Origin: Achromobacter insuavis
Lineage (GTDB): Bacteria; Pseudomonadota; Gammaproteobacteria; Burkholderiales; Burkholderiaceae_B
NCBI RefSeq assembly: GCF_902859645.1
Contig: NZ_CADIJR010000002.1
Span: forward strand, 62,001-126,000
Length of the DNA: 64,000 nt
Reading direction: 5' to 3'
Below, piece after piece: positions 41,259-49,796 of the stretch. The notes below the pieces were generated by a model, which saw only the letters and a list, made by a program, of their open reading frames with translations, was not told the origin of the DNA and did not search any database. The translations under genes were made by a program, and so were the position numbers. How positions within the stretch are numbered: position 1 is the first letter of the stretch; each line of letters starts with the position of its first letter.

Positions 41259-42801
41259 TGGCGTTTTCCTCCGGTTCGTCGTCCAGGGGTGGCGGCGCGG
41301 CGGGCACCGGGTCGGGCACACCATCGCCGTCGTCATCGGCCAGGTCCAGCGAGTGATAGCCGTTCGTCTCGTCCGCCGCCACGCGCTCGCGCTCTTCCTG
41401 CGGGCTGATGGCGCCGGACTCGATCAGCACCGCGCCGGTGTCCGCGTCCAGCTTGCGCACCTCGGCCAGCTCCTTCTCGCTCATCTGCCACAGAGGCACG
41501 AAGCTGAATGTGATGTCGGGGTCGACCTCGCCGAACTCGCTCAGCTGGATCACCTCCAGGCACTGCTGCAGCGGGTCGCGGAATACAGCCTCCTGGGCGG
41601 ACAGCATTTCGTCGTAGAAGACGCGGATTTCGCCCTCGGCCGTGGCGTTCAGGCCGCTAGGCGTGATGCCCGTGTACTTCACTAGCGGGATGCCAGGCAC
41701 CACGCACAGCTGCTCCAGCGACTGGTTCTGCAGGGCGTCGAGGCCCGACAGAGGCACGTTCTCGAACCCGAATTCCTCGTCATCCTTGTTGACGGCGAAG
41801 ACCCCGCGATTCGTCCGCGTCCGGTTGAACACGTCGATGCGCGCGAATACGTCGTCGCCTGGGTCACCCGAAAGTATCGACTGCAGATTGGTCTTGAAGA
41901 CCCCCACCGAGAACCCGTCGATGAGGTTGGCCACCGCCTGGCGCGTCTTCAGCCAGTTGTTGACGTAGGGAATCGTCAGCTGCGTCAGCGACATGCCGCC
42001 GAAGTTATAGGACGGCTTCAGCAGGTCCGGCACCTCGCGCGACACGATGTTCAGCAGCCGGCTGCTGTGCACCTGGCGCCCCAACACAAACCAGGAGGTC
42101 GGCTTGTAGAAGTCCGGGCGCATCGGGTTGTCGCTGTTGTACAGGTACGGCGTGGTCCAGACCGGGTCGATGACCTTGAAGCCCGCCAGGGCGCCCTTGG
42201 TGATCTTCGCCGGGCTTTTGACCAGGATCGACTGCAGTTCGTCAGGGTCAGCCCAGGCCAGCGTGCCGCTGGGCGTCTTCACGTCGATGTAGATCTGCGA
42301 CCGGCCGAACAGACCGTCCTGCAGCGCAGCGAGGCGGAACTTGGCGCGCAGGCGATGCCGGCGCATGGCCTTCTCGATGACCTCGAGCTTGTCGCTCTTG
42401 TCGTCTTCGCCCTTGACTTCCAGCTTGATCCACTTCCGGGTCATCTCCTTGGCAATGACGTCGGACATCTTGCGGTATTCGGGGCGCTGGGACAGCTCGG
42501 CCAGGTAGGGGTAGCCGATGAAGCCCATCCCGGCGTAGGCCTCGCTCACGTAGGCGTAGACCGGCTCCATGGCCGAGTCCTGGGCCATCATGGCCTTTGT
42601 CATCGTGGTGGGGACTACGCCGGGAGCGACCGCGGGGCGCTTGAACTCGCCCACCGGCGCGGGTACAGGCTCGGCCGGCGCGATGTTCGCTTTCCCCAGA
42701 GCTTCCAGGCTGATCTTCATCCCAGGCTCGCGGCGCGCGGCCGGGGCCGGCGCAGGTGCCGCGGGGGCATTCCTGCGCAGGATCCAGTCGAGTAATTTCA
42801 T
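41251..42801 (-). CDS. Portal protein, DUF1073 type
   Basis: 516 residues, matching DUF1073 portals (now also labelled Acb1-like N-terminal in databases). GMGFIGYPYLAELSQRPEYRK, RQVHSSRLLNIVSREVPDLL and GLNATAEGEIRVFYDEMLSA are characteristic. An Ala/Pro-rich N-terminal leader precedes the fold. Unlike the prophage A portal (lambda type), showing that the two phages are unrelated in their head module. 4-nt overlap with terL. Confidence 0.85.
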   Translation of the reverse strand: MKLLDWILRRNAPAAPAPAPAARREPGMKISLEALGKANIAPAEPVPAPVGEFKRPAVAPGVVPTTMTKAMMAQDSAMEPVYAYVSEAYAGMGFIGYPYLAELSQRPEYRKMSDVIAKEMTRKWIKLEVKGEDDKSDKLEVIEKAMRRHRLRAKFRLAALQDGLFGRSQIYIDVKTPSGTLAWADPDELQSILVKSPAKITKGALAGFKVIDPVWTTPYLYNSDNPMRPDFYKPTSWFVLGRQVHSSRLLNIVSREVPDLLKPSYNFGGMSLTQLTIPYVNNWLKTRQAVANLIDGFSVGVFKTNLQSILSGDPGDDVFARIDVFNRTRTNRGVFAVNKDDEEFGFENVPLSGLDALQNQSLEQLCVVPGIPLVKYTGITPSGLNATAEGEIRVFYDEMLSAQEAVFRDPLQQCLEVIQLSEFGEVDPDITFSFVPLWQMSEKELAEVRKLDADTGAVLIESGAISPQEERERVAADETNGYHSLDLADDDGDGVPDPVPAAPPPLDDEPEENANA

Positions 42802-44066
42802 GCACGCCTCATAGCTTCGGGGTTGATCTTCATCGGCCGCTTACCCTTAATGAGCGGTCCCAGCGCGTAGCGGGTCGCATCCATGTAGTGGTTATTGGCG
42901 TCCACAATGTCGGTGAGCACATCGCCACTCAGGCGATCGACCTTGTAGCTGTAGAGCCTTGCTTCGCGTAGGGTTTGCGTACAGCGGGGGTGGATGACTA
43001 TTTCCTTGTAGGAGCGCAGGTGGGCGATGCCGTCCTCCACGCTCCCTTTCCACTTATCTACGCCGACGATCCGGGGAAGATTGGCTCGCGCGCTGTTTCC
43101 GCTGCTCTTGACGTGGCTGATCGTCTCCGGCCTGGCCGAGTCCGCACGCACAACGTGCCTCTCGATGCCTGGCAGGCGTTCGATCATGAAATCCGCAATA
43201 TCGTCGTTCTCAAGGCCTACCTTGCCAGCCTCGTACTCAATCCATAGCCGGCTGTCGTGCACCCATAGCTTGACGCCGGCCGTTGGGTCTTGACTGAAAC
43301 CCCAGTCCAGACCGTAGTACGGGCCATCCCACCCAGCCGCGGGCTCGAACTCTGCGACCCGGTACTTGTTGGCCAGAATCTGGGCTTCGCTGTTCTCGCG
43401 ATAGGCGCCATCCCAGATCCAGGCATATGTTTGGTCGTCCAACCGCTCCCGGTCCGCCAGACGCTCTTGCTCGAGCACGTCCGGGAACCACGGGTTGTCC
43501 GTATAGTTCAGCTCGACAATCTTGGCGCCGGCTGGCGGGCTCTTCACGAATCGCTGATCCGTCGGGCTGCCGTCCACCTCAGGGTTCCAGGTCAGCCAAA
43601 CTTCGGAGTCGCTTTCCCGGACAGTCGGCAACAGCTTCTGGTATGCAACCTCGCTGATGTTCTCGGCTTCGTCGAGCCACGCGATCAGAATCCGAGCCTT
43701 CGACTTGATGCTGTCCAGGTTGTGGCGCAGACCAGCGAAGGTGTAAGACACCCTGCGGTTGCGGGTACGGATGAACCGCTCGCCGATATCGAAATAGGCA
43801 TCCAGCCAGGGCTCGGCGCGAATGGCCTGCTTGACCTCCTCCATCGAGGAGTCTTCCAGGCTGTTCATGTACTCCCGGCCGCAAAGGATCACGCCGGAGA
43901 CGCCAGCCTCGGCGAACATGTATGCCCGCACGGCAGTCATCTTGGCGAAAGTGCGTGTCTTTGCTGAACCACGGCCACCCTTAGCCCCCCGGTATCGCGC
44001 TGGCCCGGAGAACACCGGGATCAGCTTCGGGGGGATTTCGAGTCTAGCCGTCGTCACCTGGAGCAA
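42798..44066 (-). CDS. terL: Terminase large subunit, PBSX/P22-like
   Basis: 422 residues. Walker A GGRGSAKTRTFAKM (about 30), Walker B ARILIAWLDEAENI (about 127), nuclease Asp in YYGLDWGFSQDPTAGVKLW (about 248) and RADSARPETISHVKSSG (about 300) give the standard two-domain terminase. Overlaps terS by 23 nt. Confidence 0.92.
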   Translation of the reverse strand: MLQVTTARLEIPPKLIPVFSGPARYRGAKGGRGSAKTRTFAKMTAVRAYMFAEAGVSGVILCGREYMNSLEDSSMEEVKQAIRAEPWLDAYFDIGERFIRTRNRRVSYTFAGLRHNLDSIKSKARILIAWLDEAENISEVAYQKLLPTVRESDSEVWLTWNPEVDGSPTDQRFVKSPPAGAKIVELNYTDNPWFPDVLEQERLADRERLDDQTYAWIWDGAYRENSEAQILANKYRVAEFEPAAGWDGPYYGLDWGFSQDPTAGVKLWVHDSRLWIEYEAGKVGLENDDIADFMIERLPGIERHVVRADSARPETISHVKSSGNSARANLPRIVGVDKWKGSVEDGIAHLRSYKEIVIHPRCTQTLREARLYSYKVDRLSGDVLTDIVDANNHYMDATRYALGPLIKGKRPMKINPEAMRRA

Positions 44067-44610
44067 CCAATTGGATCGTGGTGGGCATCGTGGGAATCGG
44101 ACCGCCGTCAGGGCCGGAGTGTTCTACCCGATCCTTGAACATGCCAAGGTGGCGGCCGATGTCAACCAGCGCGCCCTTCTTGTCGTGCAACTTGACCTTC
44201 AGGCCTTCCCGCCCCTCCGAGATTTCGGAGATGGCCGCCGCGGTGTCGTCGTCGATGTCGTCGGCGCTGACCAGTGCAAGGCCGTGATAGGCCTCAGTCA
44301 CCTCACCCTCATCGTCGCCGGCGTCCGTAACCCGAAGCTCCGTCTTGCCCCAGCGCACGATCTTCCGGATGTCGCTAAAGCCGATCTTGGCCAACTCGCG
44401 CAGGACCATGTCCTGAGTGATCTCGGTCCGCCTTGCGCGAGCGGCTTGCGCTTCCTGAACCGCCGCAGCGATTTCAAGTTTCTTCAAGTTCTGCTCGCCA
44501 ATCTGGCCAGCAGTCTTCTGGCTATACCCCGCCCTTATCGCCGCTTGCGTGGCGTTGAGGTCAACGAGGTACTCATCCACGAAGCGGCGCTGTTTGTCTG
44601 TCAGCGCCAT
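44044..44610 (-). CDS. terS: Terminase small subunit, Terminase_2 family
   Basis: 188 residues from ATG 44610 with AAGGA upstream. MALTDKQRRFVDEYLVDLNA and TQAAIRAGYSQKTAGQIGEQ are the family signature with its HTH. Recognises the packaging site and feeds TerL. Confidence 0.9.
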   Translation of the reverse strand: MALTDKQRRFVDEYLVDLNATQAAIRAGYSQKTAGQIGEQNLKKLEIAAAVQEAQAARARRTEITQDMVLRELAKIGFSDIRKIVRWGKTELRVTDAGDDEGEVTEAYHGLALVSADDIDDDTAAAISEISEGREGLKVKLHDKKGALVDIGRHLGMFKDRVEHSGPDGGPIPTMPTTIQLVAPGDDG

Positions 44611-44770
44611 CGTCATTCCTTGCCCTGGGCAGCGGCCCAAGATTGTTCGTTTCATACTGTTGGCGCCAGCGCGCACGATCTTCGGCAGTTGTGTCCGAAG
44701 GCCACCCAAGTCCGGCATACGCCGGGCTGAAGCCCATTGGGCCGCGCGGGCGCTGAATCGGACGAACCAT
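44573..44770 (-). CDS. Small ORF upstream of terS, 65 aa
   Basis: ATG 44770 with AAAGGTG 5 nt upstream; ends 38 nt inside terS. Arg/Pro-rich start (MVRPIQRPRGPMGFSPAY), charged middle. No family known. The ribosome site supports it, the overlap weakens it. Confidence 0.42.
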   Translation of the reverse strand: MVRPIQRPRGPMGFSPAYAGLGWPSDTTAEDRARWRQQYETNNLGPLPRARNDDGADRQTAPLRG

Positions 44771-44935
44771 CTGTCACCTTTGGATCGGAAAGAGTTGCGC
44801 TCATCCGGCTACCCATCAGGGCTGGGCGCGGCGGTTCTCGTCGTGCTGGCCGCCGGCGACAAGACCGGAAGAAGTGTCCCGCGCATTTGCCCCTGCTCGG
44901 GCGCCAGGCCTGCTGAGGCGACTCATGGGGGGGTA

Positions 44936-45118
44936 TTACTTGGGCGGAAGGAAGCAATCCCAGTACCAGCCGTGGCCAGGAACATAGGTGAGCCGCCCCA
45001 TATCAATTCGGTCGCGGGCTTCCTGCCATGTGTCGCCCGGGACAGGAGAGGCGCTATGGCCTTCGATCTCGTCTGTCAGGACGGCTCGTCCGTCTGCATG
45101 GGTGCAGCGATAGAACAT
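44936..45118 (-). CDS. Hypothetical protein, 60 aa
   Basis: Starts MFYRCTHADGRAVLTDEIEG and ends GHGWYWDCFLPPK. Compact Trp/Cys-containing protein, unknown. 17 bp after a terminator hairpin, so it may be the first gene of the late transcript. The 165 bp between it and the next small ORF hold nothing clear. Confidence 0.55.
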   Translation of the reverse strand: MFYRCTHADGRAVLTDEIEGHSASPVPGDTWQEARDRIDMGRLTYVPGHGWYWDCFLPPK

Positions 45119-45135
45119 GGCAGCTCCAATGCAAA

Positions 45136-45158
45136 AGCCCCAGCGCATGGCCGGGGCT
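45136..45158 (-). terminator. Terminator hairpin between early and late genes, minus strand
   Basis: AGCCCC..GGGGCT stem (45136-45141, 45153-45158) followed by TTTTGC on the minus strand. Lies just after the early operon (45167 gene) and before the packaging genes, where a late antiterminator would act. Confidence 0.7.
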
Positions 45159-45166
45159 CCGTTTCC

Positions 45167-45469
45167 TCAAGACGCAAGAGGTCGGACGTAGTGTCTCATA
45201 TCCCGTCGCAATTCTGGCCGTGATTGCGACATTTGACTGGCTGGAAGGTGCCAGGAATACAACGCGGCCTTGGTTGATCCACCCAAGCGGACCACCTGTC
45301 CGGAATCTATGAGCTGGTCCAGCACCCGGAGAACGCCGCGACGCATTGCCATCTGCGCGGTTTCCGACTGCGCCATCCCTCTGCTGACGTGGCGCAAAAT
45401 CTCCGCCATCCGGAATTCGCGACCCGGGTAGCAGCCCAGTAGATCAATCACCTCGTGCGCGTACTTCAC
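45167..45469 (-). CDS. Winged-helix-like phage protein, 100 aa
   Basis: Helical with an HTH-like layout (IDLLGCYPGREFRMAEILRH; VLDQLIDSGQVVRLGG). The two-helix plus beta-hairpin pattern suggests a winged helix. Last gene of the early minus-strand operon. Overlaps the preceding gene by 4 nt. Confidence 0.6.
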   Translation of the reverse strand: MKYAHEVIDLLGCYPGREFRMAEILRHVSRGMAQSETAQMAMRRGVLRVLDQLIDSGQVVRLGGSTKAALYSWHLPASQMSQSRPELRRDMRHYVRPLAS

Positions 45470-45822
45470 GCCAGCCTCCTTTCGACCCGGCTACGGAAGA
45501 GCCCCAGATACAGCTTGTATTCGGTTTCGGTCAGCGCCACGCCGGTGGTGTTGGCGATCCATTCCCGCGCAGCCTTGACCCGGCCCCGGGCGTCAAGGTG
45601 GCCGAACATGGGGCGCTTCTGCGGGTATTCGGCGATGATCACCATGCGCTCATGCCACGGCAACGCCGCATGCATGCTATCCACTACCAGAGCGTGATCC
45701 ACCAAGATGGGGCGGTGGTCGTCCTCCCAGGACACATAGGGGGTCATGTTCCCGACCGTGGCGCCAGACCATACCCAGCGGCTCCAATTCCAAAGCAAGT
45801 CATCGCCAGTCAGGCTATTCAT
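45466..45822 (-). CDS. Late antiterminator Q-like protein
   Basis: 118 residues from ATG 45822. Trp-rich start (DDLLWNWSRWVWSGATVGNM), middle LPWHERMVIIAEYPQKRPMF and C-terminal TGVALTETEYKLYLGLFR helix, a pattern of small phage proteins in the antitermination-Q position. Placed after RusA and before the early/late terminator. Role inferred from place. Confidence 0.55.
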   Translation of the reverse strand: MNSLTGDDLLWNWSRWVWSGATVGNMTPYVSWEDDHRPILVDHALVVDSMHAALPWHERMVIIAEYPQKRPMFGHLDARGRVKAAREWIANTTGVALTETEYKLYLGLFRSRVERRLA

Positions 45823-46018
45823 CGGCCACCTCGTAGCGGTTGCATTTCTTCCCATAGGGCTTGCCCTTCAAGCAGCGCGTGATCGTGTCGCCGAAAGGCG
45901 TCTCTATCGTCTTGGCGTGCGCGCAGCCAGTACACGAGCGATTCAGTGCAGCCTGCTGCTTGCTCATCAGCACAAGCATCGGATCTCGGAATTGCCATTT
46001 GCACAGGTCGACTGTCAT
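45815..46018 (-). CDS. Hypothetical Cys-containing protein, 67 aa
   Basis: Four spaced cysteines (CTGC, then CLKGKPYGKKC) could bind a metal. Overlaps both neighbours by 4-8 nt. Function unknown; common beside RusA in phage nin-like regions. Confidence 0.6.
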   Translation of the reverse strand: MTVDLCKWQFRDPMLVLMSKQQAALNRSCTGCAHAKTIETPFGDTITRCLKGKPYGKKCNRYEVADE

Positions 46019-46389
46019 CGTCCGATCTCCACGAGCACGAAGCCCTTCTTCTCCACGTCCAAGGCGCCATCCAGCGTCATTGGTCTGAACTGGCTGTCAT
46101 CGATGCCCAGCGCCGCGGCAATGCCGTCCAGCCTGGGCTTCTCGGCATGCAGGAGGCCGTCCAGATCTCGGCGGATCCGGTTGGGCGCTACCCAGGTAAT
46201 CGACACCGGAAGCCGACCGGCAGAAGCCAGGCTGTTCCGGCCCAGTGCTTCCTTGGCGGCGAAGAATGCGGATTCGCGGGCGCGCACCTTCGCCGCATGA
46301 GTTGAGCCCCAGTGCTTCCCGCTCTTGCGGTTCGCCATCAGGCTGGTGTCTGGCCAAGGCAGGCGGATGGTCAGTCGGTCGAGGTTCAT
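46015..46389 (-). CDS. rusA: RusA-like Holliday junction resolvase
   Basis: 124 residues from ATG 46389. The catalytic pattern RRDLDGLLHAEKPRLDGIAA followed by LGIDDSQ gives the conserved Asp residues (D.DG...LD...DD) of RusA. Start LTIRLPWPDTSLMANRKSGK is also typical. Resolves recombination and replication branches before packaging. Confidence 0.85.
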   Translation of the reverse strand: MNLDRLTIRLPWPDTSLMANRKSGKHWGSTHAAKVRARESAFFAAKEALGRNSLASAGRLPVSITWVAPNRIRRDLDGLLHAEKPRLDGIAAALGIDDSQFRPMTLDGALDVEKKGFVLVEIGR

Positions 46390-46565
46390 GCAGCCGCCTT
46401 TGCGAGCAGCGCAAAGGCCCAGCCCGACATGGTGATGTTGAGCACGATATCCAAGATCGCGGTGAGCCTGCTGGGGCGACGCCATGAGTCGGTCGCCAGC
46501 AGCACCAGCTTGCAAAAGATCTCGATCACGGTGAAGGTGAGCACCACCCAAATGAAAGCGCTCAT
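46386..46565 (-). CDS. Small membrane protein, 59 aa
   Basis: Two membrane segments (FIWVVLTFTVIEIFCKLVLL; ILDIVLNITMSGWAFALLA) with a basic loop. 4-nt overlaps with RusA and the P-like gene. No family known. Confidence 0.6.
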   Translation of the reverse strand: MSAFIWVVLTFTVIEIFCKLVLLATDSWRRPSRLTAILDIVLNITMSGWAFALLAKAAA

Positions 46566-47245
46566 GCCGAAGCCTCGCTGGTTTCGCCCTTGGCGCGCTT
46601 CAGCATCGCCGCGATTGCGGGCGTGGGTTGCTCGCCCTTGGCGATGCGTTCGTCCCACTTTTCGATCCAGCGACGTGCGTTGCGGCCGGTCTGGTCCAGC
46701 GCCTTATCCGCGCCCATTTTCTTCAGGGCGGCGGCAGCTTCCGCCTTAGTGGCCAAGGTTTGGCCCGGCGCCGGCAGCGCCTGCCGCGGCTCGGGGATGT
46801 CCGGCCACGCGCCCTTCGCCAGCTCGTCGCTCAACGTCTTCTCCCAGCGCGCCTTGATCGAGCCGTACGTGCTAGAGAGCAGATCTACGGTACTGACGCC
46901 GACCGCGGCCCAGTACACGGCGGGATGCGACCAGATGCCGATCTCGCCGCGCTTGCGGGCGGACATGCCGCGCACCGCCTCGTGGTACGCCACCTCCGGC
47001 GCCATCCAGGGGCAGCACAGCTTCACGAACTCCGGCAGCGTGGGCGGCCATTCACGGGTCATGCAGGCAACCAGCCCGCGGCGCACCTGTGCCTCATCGA
47101 GGCCGGCCAGCTTCTGATTCCACGAGTCCTTGAGCTCGCGGGGCGTCAGTCCCTCCCACTGCTGGGCGAACTTGGCGCCGTACAGCAGGTGCATCTCGTT
47201 CACCACGAGGGCGCCCAAACCGGTCTGTGCGTTAGCTACTTGCAT
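46562..47245 (-). CDS. Replication protein P-like helicase loader
   Basis: 227 residues. The N-terminal half matches the phage P pattern (LLYGAKFAQQWEGLTPRELK, then RGLVACMTREWPPTLPEFVK with the FVKLCCPW box). It should recruit host DnaB to the origin bound by the O-like protein encoded just upstream (14-nt overlap). No ATPase motif seen. Confidence 0.7.
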   Translation of the reverse strand: MQVANAQTGLGALVVNEMHLLYGAKFAQQWEGLTPRELKDSWNQKLAGLDEAQVRRGLVACMTREWPPTLPEFVKLCCPWMAPEVAYHEAVRGMSARKRGEIGIWSHPAVYWAAVGVSTVDLLSSTYGSIKARWEKTLSDELAKGAWPDIPEPRQALPAPGQTLATKAEAAAALKKMGADKALDQTGRNARRWIEKWDERIAKGEQPTPAIAAMLKRAKGETSEASA

Positions 47246-48038
47246 CGATCACCCCCATGTCAATTTCCCTTCGTTCCTGGCCCTCAGCCAGCACATCCCG
47301 CAACTCAGATGACCACGCGGCCCGCCGCTGTGCCGCAGTAGGCGGGCTGGCGCGCGCCTGCGCCCTCGGCGGGAAAAGTCCCTGGTAGCCGCCGGCGATG
47401 CTGTGGGCAATCACGGCGCGCGGCTGATGGCCTTCGTCCAGGTAGCCAGCGAGCTGCTGCAGCTGGCGCTTGGCGCCCTCCTCAGTCACCGGCTTCTTGC
47501 GGGCCTTCCGATCGGCAACCCAGCTTTCCCAGTCCTCGCGGTCGAGCCAGTCGGGCAGCTCGATCGCCGAGGCGTCGAATCCTTGCCCCCGCTTGCGGGG
47601 GGTAGGGGGGATATCTTTCTCTTGGTTATGGTTCTGGTTCTGGTTAGTTGCACAGTCGTGGTTCGGCTGTTCAACAGGTTTTGAACGGCTGTTCAACGGT
47701 CGTTGCGTTTTCTGGGCTCTTTTTGCCGCACTTGCCTTCCCTGCAGCCGATTTCGCCTCGCGCTGGGCGTGGTACTTCTCAATTTCGGAATCGCAGCGCG
47801 AATGGCGCCAACCTTCGTCGGTTTCCGTAAAGAACTCGTTCAACACCTGTTCAACAGCTGTTCGTTCTTCGTTGGAACGGGCGATCAGCAGGCGGCACAG
47901 GACATCCTTATCCAGGGTCAGGGGCGCCTCTGTGTCGTAGTACAGGTCGAGCATGTCGCGGTACACAGACCGCTCGAGACGGGTCAGGTGGCGCGTGGCG
48001 CTGTTGAAGTCGCCGATGTGGTGCGGGTAGTAATTCAT
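47232..48038 (-). CDS. DUF1376 replication initiator, O-like
   Basis: 268 residues. DUF1376 covers about 1-95 (YPHHIGDFNSATRHLTRLER; YRDMLDLYYDTEAPLTLDKD). A Gln/Asn-rich linker lies at about 125-145 and a helical C-terminal domain at 160-210. Pairs with the P-like gene. The coding sequence carries GTTCAAC repeats that may be the origin. Confidence 0.75.
   Translation of the reverse strand: MNYYPHHIGDFNSATRHLTRLERSVYRDMLDLYYDTEAPLTLDKDVLCRLLIARSNEERTAVEQVLNEFFTETDEGWRHSRCDSEIEKYHAQREAKSAAGKASAAKRAQKTQRPLNSRSKPVEQPNHDCATNQNQNHNQEKDIPPTPRKRGQGFDASAIELPDWLDREDWESWVADRKARKKPVTEEGAKRQLQQLAGYLDEGHQPRAVIAHSIAGGYQGLFPPRAQARASPPTAAQRRAAWSSELRDVLAEGQERREIDMGVIDASS
47669..47866. repeat. Repeated TGTTCAAC motif inside the O-like gene, origin candidate
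   Basis: TGTTCAAC at 47669 and 47690 with an inverted GTTTTGAAC-type copy between them; further GTTCAACA copies at about 47838 and 47849 with partial copies beside them. Less regular than the prophage A iterons. Confidence 0.45.
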
Positions 48039-48394
48039 GCGTGCTCCAGCATCCCCGCCGCGCGCAACGCGCCATCAGGGACTTCAAATCCTTGTGCCTG
48101 CAGCTGCTCGATACACCAGACCAGCAGATCCCGTTGGCGGCCGTAGCGAGCCTCGAAGCGCGCCTTCCATGGGTGCACAGCAATGCGACCGGGCGCGCCC
48201 GTTCCATCCTGGTGGTTGCCGGCTGAGAGCGGCAGCACGAGCCAGTGCGCGTCCGGTTTCGTGCGCCCGTCGATGTGATGGATCGAACACTGGCTGTCGA
48301 AGAAGCCGTCCATGCGCGAGGCCACGCAGCCGATATTCGAGGCCAGCATGTCCCAGAATCGCTTCTGTTCGGCGGTCGGGTTGCGGCCTTTCAT
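48035..48394 (-). CDS. Ref-family recombination enhancement nuclease
   Basis: 119 residues from ATG 48394. The core SQCSIHHIDGRTKPDAHWLV then CxAGNHQ-like LSAGNHQDGTGAPG and VHPWKARFEARYG matches the C-terminal HNH-type nuclease of P1 Ref. P1 Ref needs RecA filaments to cut DNA. Here only the nuclease part is present, as in many lambdoid relatives. Confidence 0.8.
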   Translation of the reverse strand: MKGRNPTAEQKRFWDMLASNIGCVASRMDGFFDSQCSIHHIDGRTKPDAHWLVLPLSAGNHQDGTGAPGRIAVHPWKARFEARYGRQRDLLVWCIEQLQAQGFEVPDGALRAAGMLEHA

Positions 48395-48912
48395 TCGCCG
48401 AAGCCTCGCAAAACGATCTCCAGCATCTCGCTGGCGCGCGCGGGCGGCAGGTGCGGCCACATGGTCTTCTGCGCGTGCGCGGTGCGCAGGAACGTCACGG
48501 CGTCATCGTGGAACTGCTCCATGTCGGCCTGCTCCAGCTTCGCGTAACTGATCGAGCGCGGCACGGGGATCACCCCGCCCTTCGGACCCGGGTACCAATC
48601 CACGAAGCCACTGCCCGTCTTGAGCCAGGCGCGAAACGCCTCGAATTCCTCGAAGCGGTCCTGAGCCTCAAACAGGGCCGACTCCAGCGCCATGTGCTTG
48701 CGGTGGTACCAGCCCGTGCGCTCTTTGTGCGTGGTGATGGACAGCATCTCCCCCGGCTCCAGGCGGACCAGCTGATTCCAAAGCCGGCGCCATTGCTTGC
48801 GCCCGCGTTCACCCAGGCCATCGACCATGCCGAAGATCAATCGGCGCGCGGCTTCCTTTTCCTGCTCGGAGGCTTGGACGGGCTGCTGACGAACCAGGGT
48901 GATATCGGCCAT
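48391..48912 (-). CDS. DUF1367 protein
   Basis: 173 residues, DUF1367 pattern at HKERTGWYHRKHMALESALF and KTGSGFVDWYPGPKGGVIPV plus PRSISYAKLEQADMEQFHDD. A common lambdoid early gene of unknown role, next to Ref. Confidence 0.82.
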   Translation of the reverse strand: MADITLVRQQPVQASEQEKEAARRLIFGMVDGLGERGRKQWRRLWNQLVRLEPGEMLSITTHKERTGWYHRKHMALESALFEAQDRFEEFEAFRAWLKTGSGFVDWYPGPKGGVIPVPRSISYAKLEQADMEQFHDDAVTFLRTAHAQKTMWPHLPPARASEMLEIVLRGFGE

Positions 48913-48913
48913 G

Positions 48914-49231
48914 TCAGTGCCGCTCCTCAGATTCGATTTCAGCTTGCAGGTACTTGTAGGCCATGCGCTTCAACGCCTGCAGATCGTCACGGCTTACCAC
49001 CACGGCGTCCGCTGGCGCGACCTGCAGACCCACCGCCGCCAACAACTGGCAAGCGCGTTCCAGATGCTCGGCCTTGAAGCGGCTGAGCGTGCTGGCGTCC
49101 ATGCCCATGCAAGCTGCTGCACGGTCTTGCGTCGTCATCGCAAGGCGCTGCAAGACCTCGGCCAAATACCTTGCGCCGGTCTTGCGGGTGCTTTCCTGTC
49201 TATCGCCGGATACTGGTTGGGTGGTGCTCAT
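48914..49231 (-). CDS. CII-like regulator
   Basis: 105 residues from ATG 49231. HTH at about 35-60 (MTTQDRAAACMGMDASTLSR) and a helical tail, like lambda CII. Second gene after Cro, the CII position. It may activate the repressor promoter on infection. Confidence 0.72.
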   Translation of the reverse strand: MSTTQPVSGDRQESTRKTGARYLAEVLQRLAMTTQDRAAACMGMDASTLSRFKAEHLERACQLLAAVGLQVAPADAVVVSRDDLQALKRMAYKYLQAEIESEERH

Positions 49232-49269
49232 CGAGTACTTCCTTATGAACAAAGAGCGAGGTGTGTTTC

Positions 49270-49434
49270 GTGACCGAAACGGAGAAGTTGTTGATCAGCG
49301 CCCAGGACTTGGCCCGCCGGATCTTTGAAGAGCCGAGCGAAAAAGCAGTCATGGACTTGTTTCAGGAGCTGTGCGCCGAGCGTGACCGCATGGCGTGGGC
49401 GACCGAGGGGCGCGAGAGCGCGACAGTGCATTGA
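49270..49434 (+). CDS. Small ORF in the cro-cII interval, 54 aa
   Basis: GTG 49270 to TGA 49434, plus strand. Amphipathic acidic helices (EKLLISAQDLARRIFEEPSE; AVMDLFQELCAERDRMAWA) with good codon character. Converges on cro. It is antisense to the leader of the early minus-strand operon, where lambda has nutR/tR1. GAGCGAGG lies about 9 nt upstream. Unknown function. Confidence 0.48.
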   Translation: MTETEKLLISAQDLARRIFEEPSEKAVMDLFQELCAERDRMAWATEGRESATVH

Positions 49435-49436
49435 TG

Positions 49437-49700
49437 TCATGCGCCAGTGGCCTCTGCAGAACGCTTGCGCTTGGCCCGCGTAGTTCGCAGTACGTCCCAC
49501 CGGAAATTCGGAAACAACTCTTCACACACGACGAGCTTGCCTGTAGCCTCTTCAATGACCGGGCAATGCTCGGAAGGCAAAGGGCGGGATCCATTAACCC
49601 ACTGGCTCACCGATTGAGGGCTAACACCCAAAATCGCTGCCAGAGCTTTCTGGCTTCCTACAATCGAGATGGCCCTTTCGAGGCCGACATTTCGGTCCAT
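49437..49700 (-). CDS. Cro-like (YdaS-type) regulator
   Basis: 87 residues from ATG 49700. HTH: SQKALAAILGVSPQSVSQWV (about 15-34), the YdaS/Cro type. Divergent from the CI repressor with shared operators. Starts the minus-strand early operon. Confidence 0.85.
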   Translation of the reverse strand: MDRNVGLERAISIVGSQKALAAILGVSPQSVSQWVNGSRPLPSEHCPVIEEATGKLVVCEELFPNFRWDVLRTTRAKRKRSAEATGA

Positions 49701-49796
49701 GGTTGGTCCTAAAGCATCACTTGCCTCGATACTAAACCAATGCTTTATGCAAAGCAATCATTGCTTGCATACCTGCCACGCAAGCACAATCAAGCA
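49701..49796. promoter_or_regulatory. Operator region OR of prophage B
   Basis: At least five AAGCAAT/ATTGCTT-type half-sites lie in direct and inverted order at about 49738-49745, 49751-49758, 49759-49766, 49781-49786 and 49791-49798, between cro and cI. The same half-site forms a perfect inverted repeat at 53421-53454. Confidence 0.75.

Noticed and set aside
41251-42801. Anti-CBASS (Acb1) function for the DUF1073 protein
   Set aside because: Length, gene order beside terL and the Mu F-like gene, and sequence pattern fit a portal; the Acb1 label in databases derives from a shared family name.
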